The position numbers were made by a program, and so were the translations under genes. Below the pieces are notes generated by a model. It ran no database searches and was not told where the DNA came from. It saw nothing but the letters and a program-made list of their open reading frames with translations. Shown here one piece after another: positions 35,975-49,519 of a stretch of 64,000 nucleotides of DNA (positions within the stretch are counted from its first letter, which is position 1; each line of letters begins with the position of its first letter). The stretch is from assembly GCF_028476545.1 (NCBI RefSeq), contig NW_026731571.1, positions 434,001 to 498,000 of the forward strand, written 5' to 3'. Source of the DNA: Physella acuta (lineage: Eukaryota; Mollusca; Gastropoda; Physidae).

Positions 35975-36105
35975 CACCCATCATACACCAGTGGTGTCTT
36001 CTGTACACCAGTGGTGTCTTCTGTACACCAGTGGTGTCTTCTGTACACAAGTGGTGTCTTCTGTACACCAGTGGTGTCTTCTGTAGACCATCCCACTCAT
36101 ATATC
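35975..36105. repeat. Inverted copy of the 33.1-34.2 kb array start
   Basis: About five units of ACCAGTGGTGTCTTCTGTAC are followed by GTAGACCATCCCACTCATAT. Together these are the reverse complement of the lead-in and first units of the array that begins at 33142. Confidence 0.93.
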
Positions 36106-37435
36106 ACCGTGTCCCTATGTAAGTTCTGTCATGTTGTCCTTATGTAAGTACTGTCATTCTCCCCTATGTAAGTACTGTCATTCTCCCCTATGTAAGTACT
36201 GTCATTCTCCCCTATGTAAGTACTGTCATTCTCCCCTATGTAAGTACTGTCATCCTGTCTCCATGTAAGTACTGTCATTCTCCCCTGTGAAAGTACTGTC
36301 ATCGTCCCCCTATGTAAGTACTGTCATCCTGTCTCTATGTAAGTACTGTCATTCTCCCCTATGTAAGTACTGTCATCGTCCCCTATGTAAGTACTGTCAT
36401 CCTGTCTCTATGTAAGTACTGTCATTCTCCCCGATGTAAGTACTGTCATCCTCCCCCTATGTAAGTACTGTCATCCTGCCCCTATGTAAGTACTGTCATC
36501 CTGTGTCCATGTAAGTACTGTCATTCTCCCCTATGTAAGTACTGTCATCCTCCCCCTATGTAAGTACTGTCATCCTGTCTCCATGTAAGTACTGTCATTC
36601 TCCCCTATGTAAGTACTGTCATCCTGCCCCTATGTAAGTACTGTCGTCCTCCACTATGTAAGTACTGTCATTATGCCCCTATAGGAGTACTGTCATTATG
36701 CCCCTATGTAAGTACTGTCATCCTGCCCCTATGTTAGTACTGTCGTCCTCCACTATGTAAGTACTGTCATTATGCCCCTATAGTAGTACTGTCATTATGC
36801 CCCTATGTAAGTACTGTCATCTTGTCCCTATGCCCCTATGTAAGTACTGTCATCATGTCCCTATGTAAGTACTGTCATCCTCCCCTATGTAAGTACTGTC
36901 ATCCTGTCCCTATGTAAGTACTGTCATCCTCCACTATGTAAGTACTGTCATCATCCCCTATGTAAGTACTGTCATCCTCCTCTTTGTAAGTACTGTCATC
37001 CTCCCCTATGTAAGTACTGTCATCCTCCTCTTTGTAAGTACTGTCATCCTCCCCTATGTAAGTACTGTCATCCTCCCCTATGTAAGTACTTTCATTCTGC
37101 CCCTATGTAAGTACTGTCATCATGGCCCTATGTAAGTACTGTCATCCTCCCCTATGTAAGTACTGTCATCCTCCTCTTTGTAAGTAGTCATCTTGCCCCT
37201 ATGTAAGTACTGTCATCCTCCACTATGTAAGTACTGTCATCCTCGTCTATGTAAGTACTGTCATCCTCGTCTATGTAAGTACTGTCATCCTCCCCCATGT
37301 AAGTACTGTCATTCTGTCCCTATGTAAGTATTGTCATCTGTCCCTATGTAAGTACTGTCATCATGTCCCTATGTAAGTACTGTCATTCTGTCCCTATGTG
37401 AGTACTGTCATCCTCCCCTATGTAAGTACTGTTAT
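36106..37435. repeat. Minisatellite, 24-26-bp unit, about 54 copies
   Basis: The core is CTATGTAAGTACTGTCATCC, followed by a C/T-rich linker of variable length. Nearly every unit contains GTAAGT, the consensus 5' splice-site core, on the plus strand. Linker variants (TCCCC, GCCCC, GTCCC, TCCTCTTT) form local blocks. Confidence 0.97.
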
Positions 37436-38175
37436 TTGACTTTATTTTCACGCTTGATTGCCTCCACGCGCCATTGCGTGCGTCATGCGCTTACGACACG
37501 CGTTTGGCAACCCGAGCTCTCCCATTCTGCGCATGCTTCTATTCTGCGCATGCCTCCCCACTGCGCATGCTCCTTACTACGCCGCCACAGTGAGCCGTAG
37601 CCGGCCAAGCGTGTCTGGGCTGGCCCGGTTACCTCCCCTCCTTAAGACACGCGACATCCGGCCAAGTCTCCGCCTTTAGCCCCGCCTCGCCAGAAAGTCG
37701 CCGCCCCTGAACTGTCGCCGTCTCCTCACTTCCGGTCTGTGTCCTCTCTCACTAATTCCCGCGTCCGTCCACTCTCTCCATCTCTCTCGCACAATTTGCC
37801 TGCTATAAATTAATAACTTCTAAATTGTAAACACGGTTGATTTATATATATTTGTACTAAACCATCCAGGATTTATAAAAGAGTGAGGACGGTTTGTGTA
37901 CATAAAGAAATGAGAGGAGTGAGTGGGGTAGGGAGGGTTGAGGGAGGGGGGTCAGCGTGCCCTAATGCAATCAGGGAATGATCAATGGATGATTGTTTGG
38001 CCCCTGCTGCGATTGAACGAAATTATGAAAGATTATCTGGTCGTCGGGAGCCTACGTCAAGTGACATGAAATCAGCTTGGGCTCATGGCTCCCAGTTGGC
38101 CGGCAGTCTCCTCGGCAATATGGCTCCGTCCTGTCCCTGGACACTGGGCGGCTGGTCAAGGGCAGGGCTGGTGGG
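37436..38175. other. Single-copy spacer
   Basis: GC-rich sequence at 37450-37800 with repeated TGCGCATGC words (about 37528-37570), then AT-rich DNA. A 73-codon frame at 37458-37679 has no recognisable domain. Confidence 0.4.
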
Positions 38176-38690
38176 GCGGAGATGGTTGGTGGTAGCGGTG
38201 GTTGGTGGTAGCGGTTGGTGGTAGCGGTGGTTGGTGTTAGCTAGTTGGTGGTAGTGGCGGTTGGGTGCTGGCTGGTTGGTGGGAGTGGTGGTAACGGTGG
38301 TTGGTGTTAGCTAGTTGGTGGTAGTGGTGGTTGGTGTTGGCTGGTTGGTGGTAGCGGTTGGTTGGTGTTGGCTGGTTGGTGGTAGCGGCTGGTTGGTGTT
38401 GGCTGGTTGGTGGTAGCGGCTGGTTGGTGGTAGCGGTGGTCAGTGTTCCCGCGCAGTCATTTTGTAAAATATCCTTGTATAAGACTTTTAGAACACCGCG
38501 CACACAAAATACGAGAGGGAATGTTGGCGGTGGTTGTTGCTGATATTGATAGTGATGGTTGGTGTTGGCTGGTTGGTGGTAGTGGTGGTTGGTGTTGGCT
38601 GGTAGGTGGTAGTGGTGGTTGGTGTTGGCTGGTTGGTGGTAGTGGTGGTTGGTGTTGGCTGGTAGGTGGGAGTGATGGTCCTGGTGCCAG
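38176..38690. repeat. TGGT-rich minisatellite (two blocks), ~30-bp unit
   Basis: Block one is 38176-38440 and block two is 38555-38680. Units mix GGTTGGTGTTGGCTGG with TTGGTGGTAGTGGT. The G-rich plus strand has many closely spaced GG doublets that could form two-layer G-quadruplexes. Minus-strand frames are artefacts. The 115 bp between blocks are unique. Confidence 0.9.
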
Positions 38691-39065
38691 TGGTCACGTG
38701 CTGATGATCACGTCTGACCACGTTACACCTGTGTCCTCTAATGACCACGTGATATTTAACACCACATGACCGACCTGGCCCGAGGAATGAAAAGTTCGTT
38801 AGAGAGTCACGTGATATCATGTAGGTCGCAACCCGAGCGACCATTAGCAACAAAAATCTGGCCACTTCCTCTCGGCTTACACGCAGTGGCGCCCTCTGTT
38901 AACTATTTGTATGGGGGGCGGGGGGGGGGGGGATACCATAGACAGATAGGTATAGCCTAGTATTAGTCTAGCTAGGATCACCACAAACCACACTCGTTAA
39001 ATAGGTCTAGTCTAGTCTAGTCTAGTCTAGTCTAGTCTACCTTGACACTCCACTAGTTGGTGGGT
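38691..39065. other. Spacer with TCTAG microsatellite
   Basis: A (TCTAG)n run of seven copies lies at about 39006-39040. A G-run is at about 38917-38932. Two or more CACGTGA words lie near 38690-38820. Confidence 0.6.
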
Positions 39066-39642
39066 GTAGTTTTTCATGAGGGTTGTGTTGATGTGGGTGT
39101 GGGTGTTGTGTTGATGTGGGTGTGGGTGTGGGTGTTGTGTTGATGTGGGTGTGGGTGTTGTGTTAATGTGGGTGTGGGTGTTGTGTTAATGTGGGTGTGG
39201 GTGTTGTGTTGATGTGGGTGTGGGTGTTGTGTTAATGTGGGTGTGGGTGTTGTGTTAATGTGGGTGTGGGTGTTGTGTTGATGTGGGTGTGGGTGTTGTG
39301 TTAATATTGGTGTTATGTTAATGTGGGTGTTGAGTTAATGTGGGTGTTGTGTTAATGTGGGTGTTGTGTTAATATTGGTGTTATGTTAATGTGGGTGTTG
39401 AGTTAATGTGGGTGTTGTGTTAATGTGGGTGTTGTGTTAATGTGGGTGTTTTCTAAATGTGGGTGTTGTGTTGATGTTGGTGTTGACTTGGTAAGGTTGT
39501 TGATTTGGTGTGGGTGTTGTGTTAATGTGGGTGTTGTGTTGCTGTGGGTGTTGTGTAGATGTGGGTGTTGTGTTGATGTGGGTGTTGTGTTGATGTGGGT
39601 GTTGTGTTGATGTGGGTGTTGTGTTGATGTGGGTGTTGTCTA
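39066..39642. repeat. Minisatellite, 18/24-bp GTGTTGATGTGG-type units, about 28 copies
   Basis: Core GGGTGTTGTGTTGATGTG, with TTAATG variants and an extra GTGGGT in the left half. A compound block with TTAATATTGGTGTTATG recurs near 39300 and 39370. Confidence 0.95.
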
Positions 39643-40402
39643 AGTATCGGCTTTCTTGTCTTGTGTGTTTGTCTCTATGCGGATGTTTTATCAATCAGTG
39701 TGTTTCGTCCTGCCCTGTCCGGTCTATGTCTGGTGTGGTGCCAATATTGTAACCATCCCTGCCCAACTTACTCAGATTTTTGTGGGTGTGTTATCAACAA
39801 AAGACCATGTAGGTTGTATGTGTGAATGTTGTACGCTGACATTGATGTCAACTTTGTTGTATACAACATCTCGAGTTAAACTACAGCAGTGGTGGCACCT
39901 GCAGTGACCGGAAGTTGCCCCTGCAGCACCTGCCCCGCCCACGCAATGTCACGGTCCATCTGAAACCCAAGACCTGAGTGCACGCTGGTTTTTTATCCGT
40001 GCAGTGTCCGGGCAGACGACACGTTCAAAGGCTGACCTCTATGTGCATCTCATAACTCTCCTCAATATTACCTCCATCCTGCCCGCCCCTGCCCACGTTT
40101 ATTGGACCGTGACTAGAACGAGTGGACAAGAGATAATATGATACCATTTCCTCCCCGGCCCCTCACAAAGGCTTTCTTCCTGGCCAGATAATCGGAACCT
40201 GCGGAACTCCAGGTGATTCATGGCCGTCAAATACCGCGGGATTAGAAGTGTCTTTTGTCGGCGGCTTGCAGGTTTTTTTATTCTCGTCGGTCGCATAAGT
40301 TTAGATCGGCTGCTTTGAGTAGTTCCTGTCGTCTGCACATACCAGGAGAAAGGGCAAATGTACATAGATACACATGTTTATTCATATACACCCACCCAAC
40401 AC

Positions 40403-40403
<1 letters not shown>
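39643..40403. other. Single-copy spacer
   Basis: Unique sequence of mixed composition. An 83-codon frame at 39656-39907 has no recognisable domain. No gene is called. Confidence 0.45.

Positions 40404-40483
<80 letters not shown>
40404..40483. repeat. (TA)n microsatellite, about 40 dinucleotides
   Basis: An uninterrupted AT run, followed by short TATATATG and GTGTGTGTG patches to about 40540. Confidence 0.98.
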
Positions 40484-40485
<2 letters not shown>

Positions 40486-40540
40486 TGTGTGGGGGGTTGT
40501 GCATACATATATATATGTGTGTACGTGTGTGTGTGTGTGA

Positions 40541-41822
40541 TCCAAAATGTAATGTTGTTTTTACTACTCAGTTCTAAACAGTTCTCCCATCGCCCTATCC
40601 CCACCACCCCCCCCCCCCCCCATCGTTAATGTTGCTGCTTTCAGCCCACCATATGTCAACTGGCCGCACATGTGACCAACCTATTGACCAGTGGTTCTAA
40701 GAGGGAAAATCATTCAACAAACCATTTCACACTTCACAAACAGACAAACCCACAAACAGACAAATACGACCAACAGACAAACCGCGACAAACAAGCTTTT
40801 ACCCGAGTAATAGTCATACAAGCCATTAGGGAACGTTCGCAACTGACTCGCCGCGTCATGCTACTCCATCTTTACACAACTTTACACTCAAATGTATGGC
40901 TTTCTGTACTGTGCTGTCCTCACTAACTGTCCTACAATACTGTCCTGTCTTTACTAACTGTCCTGTCTTCACTAGAAGGGCGGCTAATCATCCGCTGACT
41001 TGGCAAACAAAATCGTTCGACTTGCATTAACTCCCCTGATTTAGTTGTGCAATCATTTCCCAATATTGTGGGGTGGGGGGGGGGATATGGTTGTTTACCC
41101 CCACCCTCCCCCACACTACACTAGGTGATTGTTGACCAGGGACTCGCCCGGATTCCCTCAGCTTATGGCAGACGAGCGACGCCATTTTGAGCCCGAGGAC
41201 AATCGCCAAGACAACACAAGCGTTGCCATGGTTACGCTGAGGTGATAGTGTTGTAAATTGTCTCTGGGGCCTAGCGTGTAAACAAGAAGGAAATTAAGTC
41301 AGGCCTTTGTTGGAATCTGCGCCATACAAAAAATGGAAATTATTATTTGACAATTAAAAGGAAACCGTGAGAGAGAAGAAGATCAACAAATAGGCAGTCC
41401 GCGATATTACGTGCGCCGCCCCTGGGGTAAACAGGGTGGGGGCGGGGGTGGGGTAGCGCACGTGTCGTGCCAGGGGTGGGGACGAGTGAGCAGGTACTTG
41501 AAGCATACCTGGCCAGTGGAGACAACGTGCTGGTCACGTGACTTATGCTAATGTTGTCAGGAAACCGTTTGGTCGGGAATGTTATTTTGTTTCTTGTGAC
41601 GAGTTCAATCGTTGGAGACGATCAATTTTAGCTTTTACTAAATGGGGAGGGGGGGGGGGTGTTTGAGGGGTAGGGGGGAGGGGCTGTGAAACCTGGGCTA
41701 GTTGCCTGGCGCTAGCTGAAGATCTAAATGTAAATTTCCCTCATTAAGACGTTCAGCGTAATTAAACTATCTCGGCAATCAAACGTTAAAGTTGTGGGGT
41801 GGTCTAGTCGGGTCTGCCATTG
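40541..41822. other. Single-copy spacer
   Basis: Contains ACAAACAGACAAAC-type simple repeats (40735-40800), a C-run at about 40606-40621, and G-runs near 41075, 41425 and 41645-41690. Mixed unique sequence lies between. No gene is recognised. Confidence 0.45.
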
Positions 41823-42745
41823 TCTGCTGTTGTTTATGTCTGTTGTCTATGTCTGTTGTCTATGTCTGTTGTCTATGTCTGTTGTCTATGTCTGTTGTCT
41901 ATGTCTGTTGTCTATGTCTGTTGTCTATGTCTGTTGTCTATGTCTGTTGTCTATGTCTGTTGTCCATGTCTGTTGTCTATGTCTGTTTTCTGTTGTCTAT
42001 GTCTGTTGTCTATGTCTGTTGTCTATGTCTGTTGTCTATGTCTGTTGTCTATGTCTGTTGTCTATGTCTGTTGTCTATGTCTGTTGTCTATGTCTGTTGT
42101 CTATGTCTGTTGTCTATGTCTGTTGTCTATGTCTGTTGTCTATGTCTGTTGTCTATGTCTGTTGTCTATGTCTGTTGTCTATGTCTGTTGTCCATGTCTG
42201 TTGTCTATGTCTGTTTTCTGTTGTCTATGTCTGTTGTCTATGTCTGTTGTCTATGTCTGTTGTCTATGTCTGTTGTCTATGTCTGCTGTCTATGTCTGTT
42301 GTCTATGTCTGTTGTCTATGTCTGTTGTCTATGTCTGTTGTCTATGTCTGTTGTCTATGTCTGTTGTCTATGTCTGTTGTCTATGTCTGTTGTCTATGTC
42401 TGTTGTCTATGTCTGTTGTCTATGTCTGTTGTCTATGTCTGTTGTCTATGTCTGTTGTCTATGTCTGTTGTCTATGTCTGTTGTCTATGTCTGTTGTCTA
42501 TGTCTGTTGTCTATGTCTGTTGTCTGTTGTCTGTTGTCTATGTCTGTTGTCTATGTCTGTTGTCTGTTGTCTATGTCTGTTGTCTATGTCTGTTGTCTAT
42601 GTTTGTTGTCTATGTCTGTTGTCTATGTCTGTTGTCCATGTCTGTTGTCTATGTCTGTTGTCTATGTCTGTTGTCTATGTCTGTTGTCTATGTCTGTTGT
42701 CTATGTCTGTTGTCTATGTCTGTTGTCTATGTCTGTTGTTATGGT
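41823..42745. repeat. Minisatellite, 13-bp unit, about 70 copies
   Basis: The unit is GTTGTCTATGTCT. Thirteen is not a multiple of three, yet the unit is stop-free in all plus frames, so three overlapping Val/Cys/Leu-rich frames of 337-459 codons arise. A marked variant with TCCATG then TTTTCTG occurs at 41963 and again 228 bp later, showing block duplication. Confidence 0.98.
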
Positions 42746-43112
42746 CAGCTGGGAATGTCGATGTTGCTGCTGGTGTATGTATATGTTACTGTCGATGTTG
42801 CTGCTAGTGTATGTATATGTTACTGTCGATGTTGCTGCTAGTGTATGTGTATGTTACTATCGATGTTGCTGCTGGTGTATGTGTATGTTACTGTCGATGT
42901 TGCTGCTAGTGTATGTATATGTTACTGTCGATGTTGCTGCTAGTGTATGTGTATGTTACTATCGATGTTGCTGCTGGTGTATGTATATGTTACTGTCGAT
43001 GTTGCTGCTGGTGTATGTATATGTTATTGTCGCTGTTGCTGCTGGTGTATGTATATGTTATTGTCTATGTTGCTGTTGGTGTATGTATATGTTATTCTCG
43101 ATGTTGCTGCTG
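42746..43112. repeat. Minisatellite, 34-bp unit, about 10 copies, abutting the 13-bp array
   Basis: Units share GATGTTGCTGCTGGTGTATG followed by TATGTTACTGTC, with GCTAGTG and TGTGTATG variants. It follows the 13-bp array with almost no spacer. Confidence 0.95.
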
Positions 43113-44550
<1,438 letters not shown>

Positions 44551-45412
44551 CAAGAGGTGGGTACATTAATGAGGTGGGTACATTAATAAGGTGGGTACAT
44601 TAATGAGGTGGGTACATTAATGATGTGGGTACATTAATGAGGTGGGTACATTAATAAGGTGGGTATATTAATAAGGTGGGTACATTAATAGGTGGGTACA
44701 TTAATTATGTGGGTACATTAATAGGTGGGTACATTAATAAGTTGGGTACATTAATAAGGTGGGTACATTCATAAGGTGAGTACATTAATAAGGTGGGGAC
44801 ATTCATAAGGTGGGTGCATTCATAAAGTGGGTACATTAATAAAGTGGGTACATTAATGAGGTGGGATCATTAATGAGGTGGGTACATTAATAAGGTGGGT
44901 ACATTCATAAAGTGGGTACATTAATAAAGTGGGTACATTAATGAGGTGGCTACATTAATAAGGTGGGTACATTGATAAAGTGGGTAAATTAATTAGTTGG
45001 GTACATTAATAAGGTGGCTACATTAATAAGGTGGGTACATTAATAAAGTGGGTACATTAATGAGGTGGGTACATTCATAAGTTGGGTACATTAATAGGTG
45101 GGTACATTAATAGGTGGGTACATTAATAGGTGGGTACATTATGAGGTAGGTACATTAATAGGTGGGTACATTAATAGGTGGGTACATTAATGAGGTGGGT
45201 ACATTAATAAGGTGGTTACATTAATAAGGTGGGTACAATAATGAGGTGGGTACATTAATGAGGTGGGTACATTAATGAGGTGGGTACATTAATGAGGTGG
45301 GTACATTAATGAGGTGGGTACATTAATGAGGTGGGTACATTAATGAGGTGGGTACATTAATGAGGTGGGTACATTAATGAGGTGGGTACATTAATGAGGT
45401 GGGTACATTAGT
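44551..45412. repeat. Minisatellite, 15-17-bp units, about 50 copies
   Basis: Core GGTGGGTACATTAAT, with AAGGTGG, AGGTGG and GAGGTGG junction forms and ATTCAT variants. The right end (45240-45405) is a homogeneous run of the GAGGTGGG form, probably the latest expansion. Confidence 0.97.
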
Positions 45413-45544
45413 AAGTAAATAAATGTTTAATAGATGGGAACTTGATGGAACATTGGAAACTTTGTGAGAGATAATGCCCAAGCGGAAGTATTAGATAAAA
45501 TGTGGCAGATTTAAATGGGATAACTAGCACAGTAATTTTTCTCT

Positions 45545-45770
45545 GAATAGCGAGGAAAATTGTCTTTATCTATCGAGTTGACTTATCTAACGAGGTAAGT
45601 TGTCTTTATCTAGCGAGGTAACTTATCTAACGAGGTAAATTGTCTTTATCTAGCGAGGTAACTTATCTAGCGAGGTAACTTTATTTAGCGAGGTAACTTT
45701 ATCTAGCGAGGTAACTTTTTCTAGCGAGGTAACTTTTTCTAGCGAGGTAACTTTTTCTAGCGAGGTAACT
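45545..45770. repeat. Short minisatellite, 16-18-bp units, about 12 copies
   Basis: Units of the type TCTAGCGAGGTAACTT, with earlier copies expanded by TGTCTTTATC. Confidence 0.9.
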
Positions 45771-47838
45771 GATCGCTAATTAACACTTCCCACGTCAGTA
45801 CCGGTCTTTAGGCTAACCAAGGAAGTTCATCCCTGGGAAAATGCCCCCCCCCCCCCCACACACACACCAACCCACATTAAAGCGCCGTGTCTTTCTTTAC
45901 TAACTCGACTATTGTGGTGCCGGAAATATAAAAAAAACGCCGGCTCTTTGGGGCCGGTTAATAAGCTCCATCATGTTTATCTACACGTGATCTATCCTCT
46001 GTCCCCCGGTCACCCCCGGCCACCCCCGCGCTCCTCTTGACCCAGGGTTCCCACGACCCCTGACCCCGGGTATCGTCCTAGTGTCCCCGCGTCTTTTGTC
46101 CACGCGACATATCTCAAGATGTCGCATTCAGTCTCCCCCGCCCAGCGCTAATAAAGCTGGCGGTTTGTGCACGTCCGGGAAACGGAGGGGTGGGGTGGGG
46201 GGTGGGGTATGAATGTGTGCAGCGACCAGCGAGGACAATGGGCTGGTCAAGATTGCAGAAGATGACCGAGACTTACCGCACGGCACCGCCACTTGACGGG
46301 CCCGGGTAATGAGCCCGTCTGCCCCAGCACCTGCCCCGGCACAGGAAGTTCATACAAGCTTGCATTGTCTGACATGCGCACTAGACTCGATTCATGGGCA
46401 GGATGTCTAAGTATTTGATGGAAGCTATTCCCGTCAAGGCGGAAATTTCATACATTTTTTTTTAACTTTTCATCAACTGATTGTTCGGCGGCTCTAGGGG
46501 AACGTAAAGTGTACTGTGTACATTAGACGTGGTCTTTCATGAATTTCGTACACTTACTCATTTCTTTGTCCAAGGGATAATTTTAGTGTAGGGCTTTATA
46601 GATAAATTGTGGGGCGGGGGTCAAACTGCACGATCTACTGATACGTTGGTAGGTAGACAGTCTAGGTCGCGCTCTGCTAGAACCGGCTCACTCTCCAGAT
46701 TTAAAGTTTACGCTACCACCACCCAGACTATTTGGCTGGAGGTTTTAAATGCTTATAGAGCCACTTTTGTTGGTCTTTATGACTGGCCATTTTTGGTGAC
46801 ATGGCAAAATTTTGTTGGTTTTTGTGAATGGTCATATCTGTTGATATGGCCAGCTTTTGGCCCAAATACTATTGTCAGCTTACCTCTCCCGCCCCCCCCC
46901 CCCCCTTCCCAACCATAATCACACATCCAACGAAATGAAACTATTGCATAATTCTCCGCACACCTCCTCCTCCCCCACCCCTCATAAAGTTAGAAACACG
47001 ACACAACTACCCCACTTGAATAGTTTCTGTGAGAGATGAAATCAAATACACCACCCCCATCCACCCCCATCCTCCCCCATCCCCCGCAGCTCGTGAATGA
47101 TGACGTCACCACTGACACGTCATTATCCCGTCGCCCCACAAAAGGCGCATGTTAACCCTCCTAGACCTGACGCCCATAATTCACGCATAATCCAATTCTT
47201 AATTGTGTAATCGCCGCACCGTCAGCCGAGCCAGCATCTTCTAGAATATTTCACCCCCCCCCCCCTCCCTCAGAACTGCTCACCCTCAGGTTAGCTTAAA
47301 CTCACGTGCCGTGAAGACGCTCACACCTTTTTCGTCCACCACACCTTTGTTCTCTGACGCAACCCCTCCAACACCTCCCACAATCCACTCCTATTGTCCC
47401 AGGCAGCGTCTTCCCCCTCCCCCCACCCCACCCGGCTAAATGTAATGTACGCCCCGAGTTAAATGTGGATCCAATTCTGAATTCAAAGCTTCCCATCTCC
47501 CAGAACAATGGCGTCTTTTCGTAGCGTGGAAGGGACGCTACTCATCCATCAAGGGAGATGATTGGAGTTTAGATATAACAAATCAAACGTCACAAACTCG
47601 TTTGCTTGTCTTTCAGATTCAAGTTTTCATGAGTTAGTGACTTTTATGGTGGATTCTGTTGGGCGAGTTAGTGACTTTTATGGTGGATTCTGTAACAGAA
47701 ATGCGACACCATCCTCTCATGTCAACCATCACGACCATTCCAGTTTATTTTTAGATGCTTGGGTTGAGCGACACGAGCTAACATTGATGAGAAACTCGTG
47801 TCAATATGTGCCCTGGTGTCCTGGCGTTAGAGAAATGT
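45771..47838. other. Longest single-copy stretch in the first 50 kb; no gene recognised
   Basis: Mixed sequence with C-runs at about 45843-45857, 46891-46906 and 47252-47266. At 47090-47240 a complex block has TGACGTCACC (about 47101), CGTCATTATC, GCATAATCC (TAATCC 47188-47193) and TTAATTG; it could be regulatory. Frames of 97-103 codons at 46607-46918 and 47562-47855 have no domain I recognise. The repeated GTTAGTGACTTTTATGGTGG at about 47633 and 47670 is a small duplication. Confidence 0.4.
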
Positions 47839-49345
47839 CGAGAGCCATCTCATGAGCCATCTCATGAGCCACCTAGAGCCATCTTATGAGCCACCTAGAG
47901 CCATCTCATGAGCCACATAGAACCACCTCATGAGCCACCTTGAGCCATTTCGTGAGCCACCTAGAGCCATCTCATGAGCCACATAGAACCATCTCATGAG
48001 CCACCTAGAGCCATCTCATGAGCCACATAGAGCCATCTCATGAGCCACCTAGAGCCATCTCATGAGCCACCTAGAACCATCTCATGAGCCACAGAGCTAT
48101 CTCATGAGCCACCAAGAGCCATCTCATGAGCCCCCTAGAGCCATCTCATGAGCCACATAGAGCCATCTCATGAGCCACCTAGAGCCATCTCATGAGCCAC
48201 CTAGAGCCATCTCATGAGTCACCTAGAACCATCTCATGAGCCACATAGAGCCATCTCATGAGCCACATAGAGCCATCTCATGAGCCTCCTAGAGCCATCT
48301 CTTGAGCCATCTCATGAGCCACCTAGAACCATCTCATGAGCCACCTAAAGCCATCTCATGAGCCACATAGAGCCATCTCATGAGCCACCTAGGGCCATCT
48401 CATGAGCCACCTAGAACCATCTCATGAGCCACATAGAGCCATCTCATGAGCCATCTCATGAGCCATCTCATAAGCCACCAAGAGCCATCTCATGAGCCAC
48501 CTAGAGCCATCTCATGAGCCACTTAGAGCCATCTCATAAGCCACCAAGAGCCATCTCATGAGCCACCTAGAGCCATCTCATGAGCCACCTAGAGCCATCT
48601 CATGAGCCACCTAGAGCCATCTCATGAGCCACATAGAGCCATCTCATGAGCCACCTAGAGCCATCTCATGAGCCACCTAGAACCATCTCATGAGCCACAT
48701 AGAGCTATCTCATGAGCCACCAAGAGCCATCTCATGAGCCCCCTAGAGCCATCTCATGAGCCACATAGAGCCATCTCATGAGCCACCTAGAGCCATCTCA
48801 TGAGCCACCTAGAGCCATCTCATGAGTCACCTAGAACCATCTCATGAGCCACATAGAGCCATCTCATGAGCCACATAGAGCCATCTCATGAGCCTCCTAG
48901 AGCCATCTCTTGAGCCATCTCATGAGCCACCTAGAACCATCTCATGAGCCACCTAAAGCCATCTCATGAGCCACATAGAGCCATCTCATGAGCCACCTAG
49001 GGCCATCTCATGAGCCACCTAGAACCATCTCATGAGCCACATAGAGCCATCTCATGAGCCATCTCATGAGCCATCTCATAAGCCACCAAGAGCCATCTCA
49101 TGAGCCACCTAGAGCCATCTCATGAGCCACTTAGAGCCATCTCATAAGCCACCAAGAGCCATCTCATGAGCCACCTAGAGCCATCTCATGAGCCACCTAG
49201 AGCCATCTCATGAGCCACCTAGAGCCATCTCATGAGCCACCTAGAGCCATCTCATGAGCCACATAGAGCCATCTCATGAGCCACCTAGAGCCATCTCATG
49301 AGCCACCTAGAGCCATCTCATGAGCCACCTCATGAGCCACCTATG
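47839..49345. repeat. Minisatellite, 22-bp unit, about 68 copies
   Basis: The core is GAGCCATCTCATGAGCCACC, with linker TA/ATA. Variants CACATAG, CACCAAG, CCCCCTAG, GAACC and a CTTGAGCC form recur 608 bp apart (48094 and 48702; 48284 and 48892; 48471 and 49079), so the array contains a 608-bp tandem duplication. Confidence 0.98.
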
Positions 49346-49519
49346 ATGCACGAGTCGAGGGTGAGCACTGAGGTGTGCGAGTCGATCCGTCATGCATGAG
49401 TTGAGCGACACATCCTGTCGTTGAAATAGATTGGTTTTGTCACGCTTGACTGGCTCTCTTTGTGGAACACATGCGCTATTTTTAGACCACAATCCCATCT
49501 TAACAAAGTGATGCTAACA

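Noticed and set aside
46607-46918. 103-codon frame ending in a proline run
   Set aside because: The proline run is a translated C tract and the rest has no recognisable domain.
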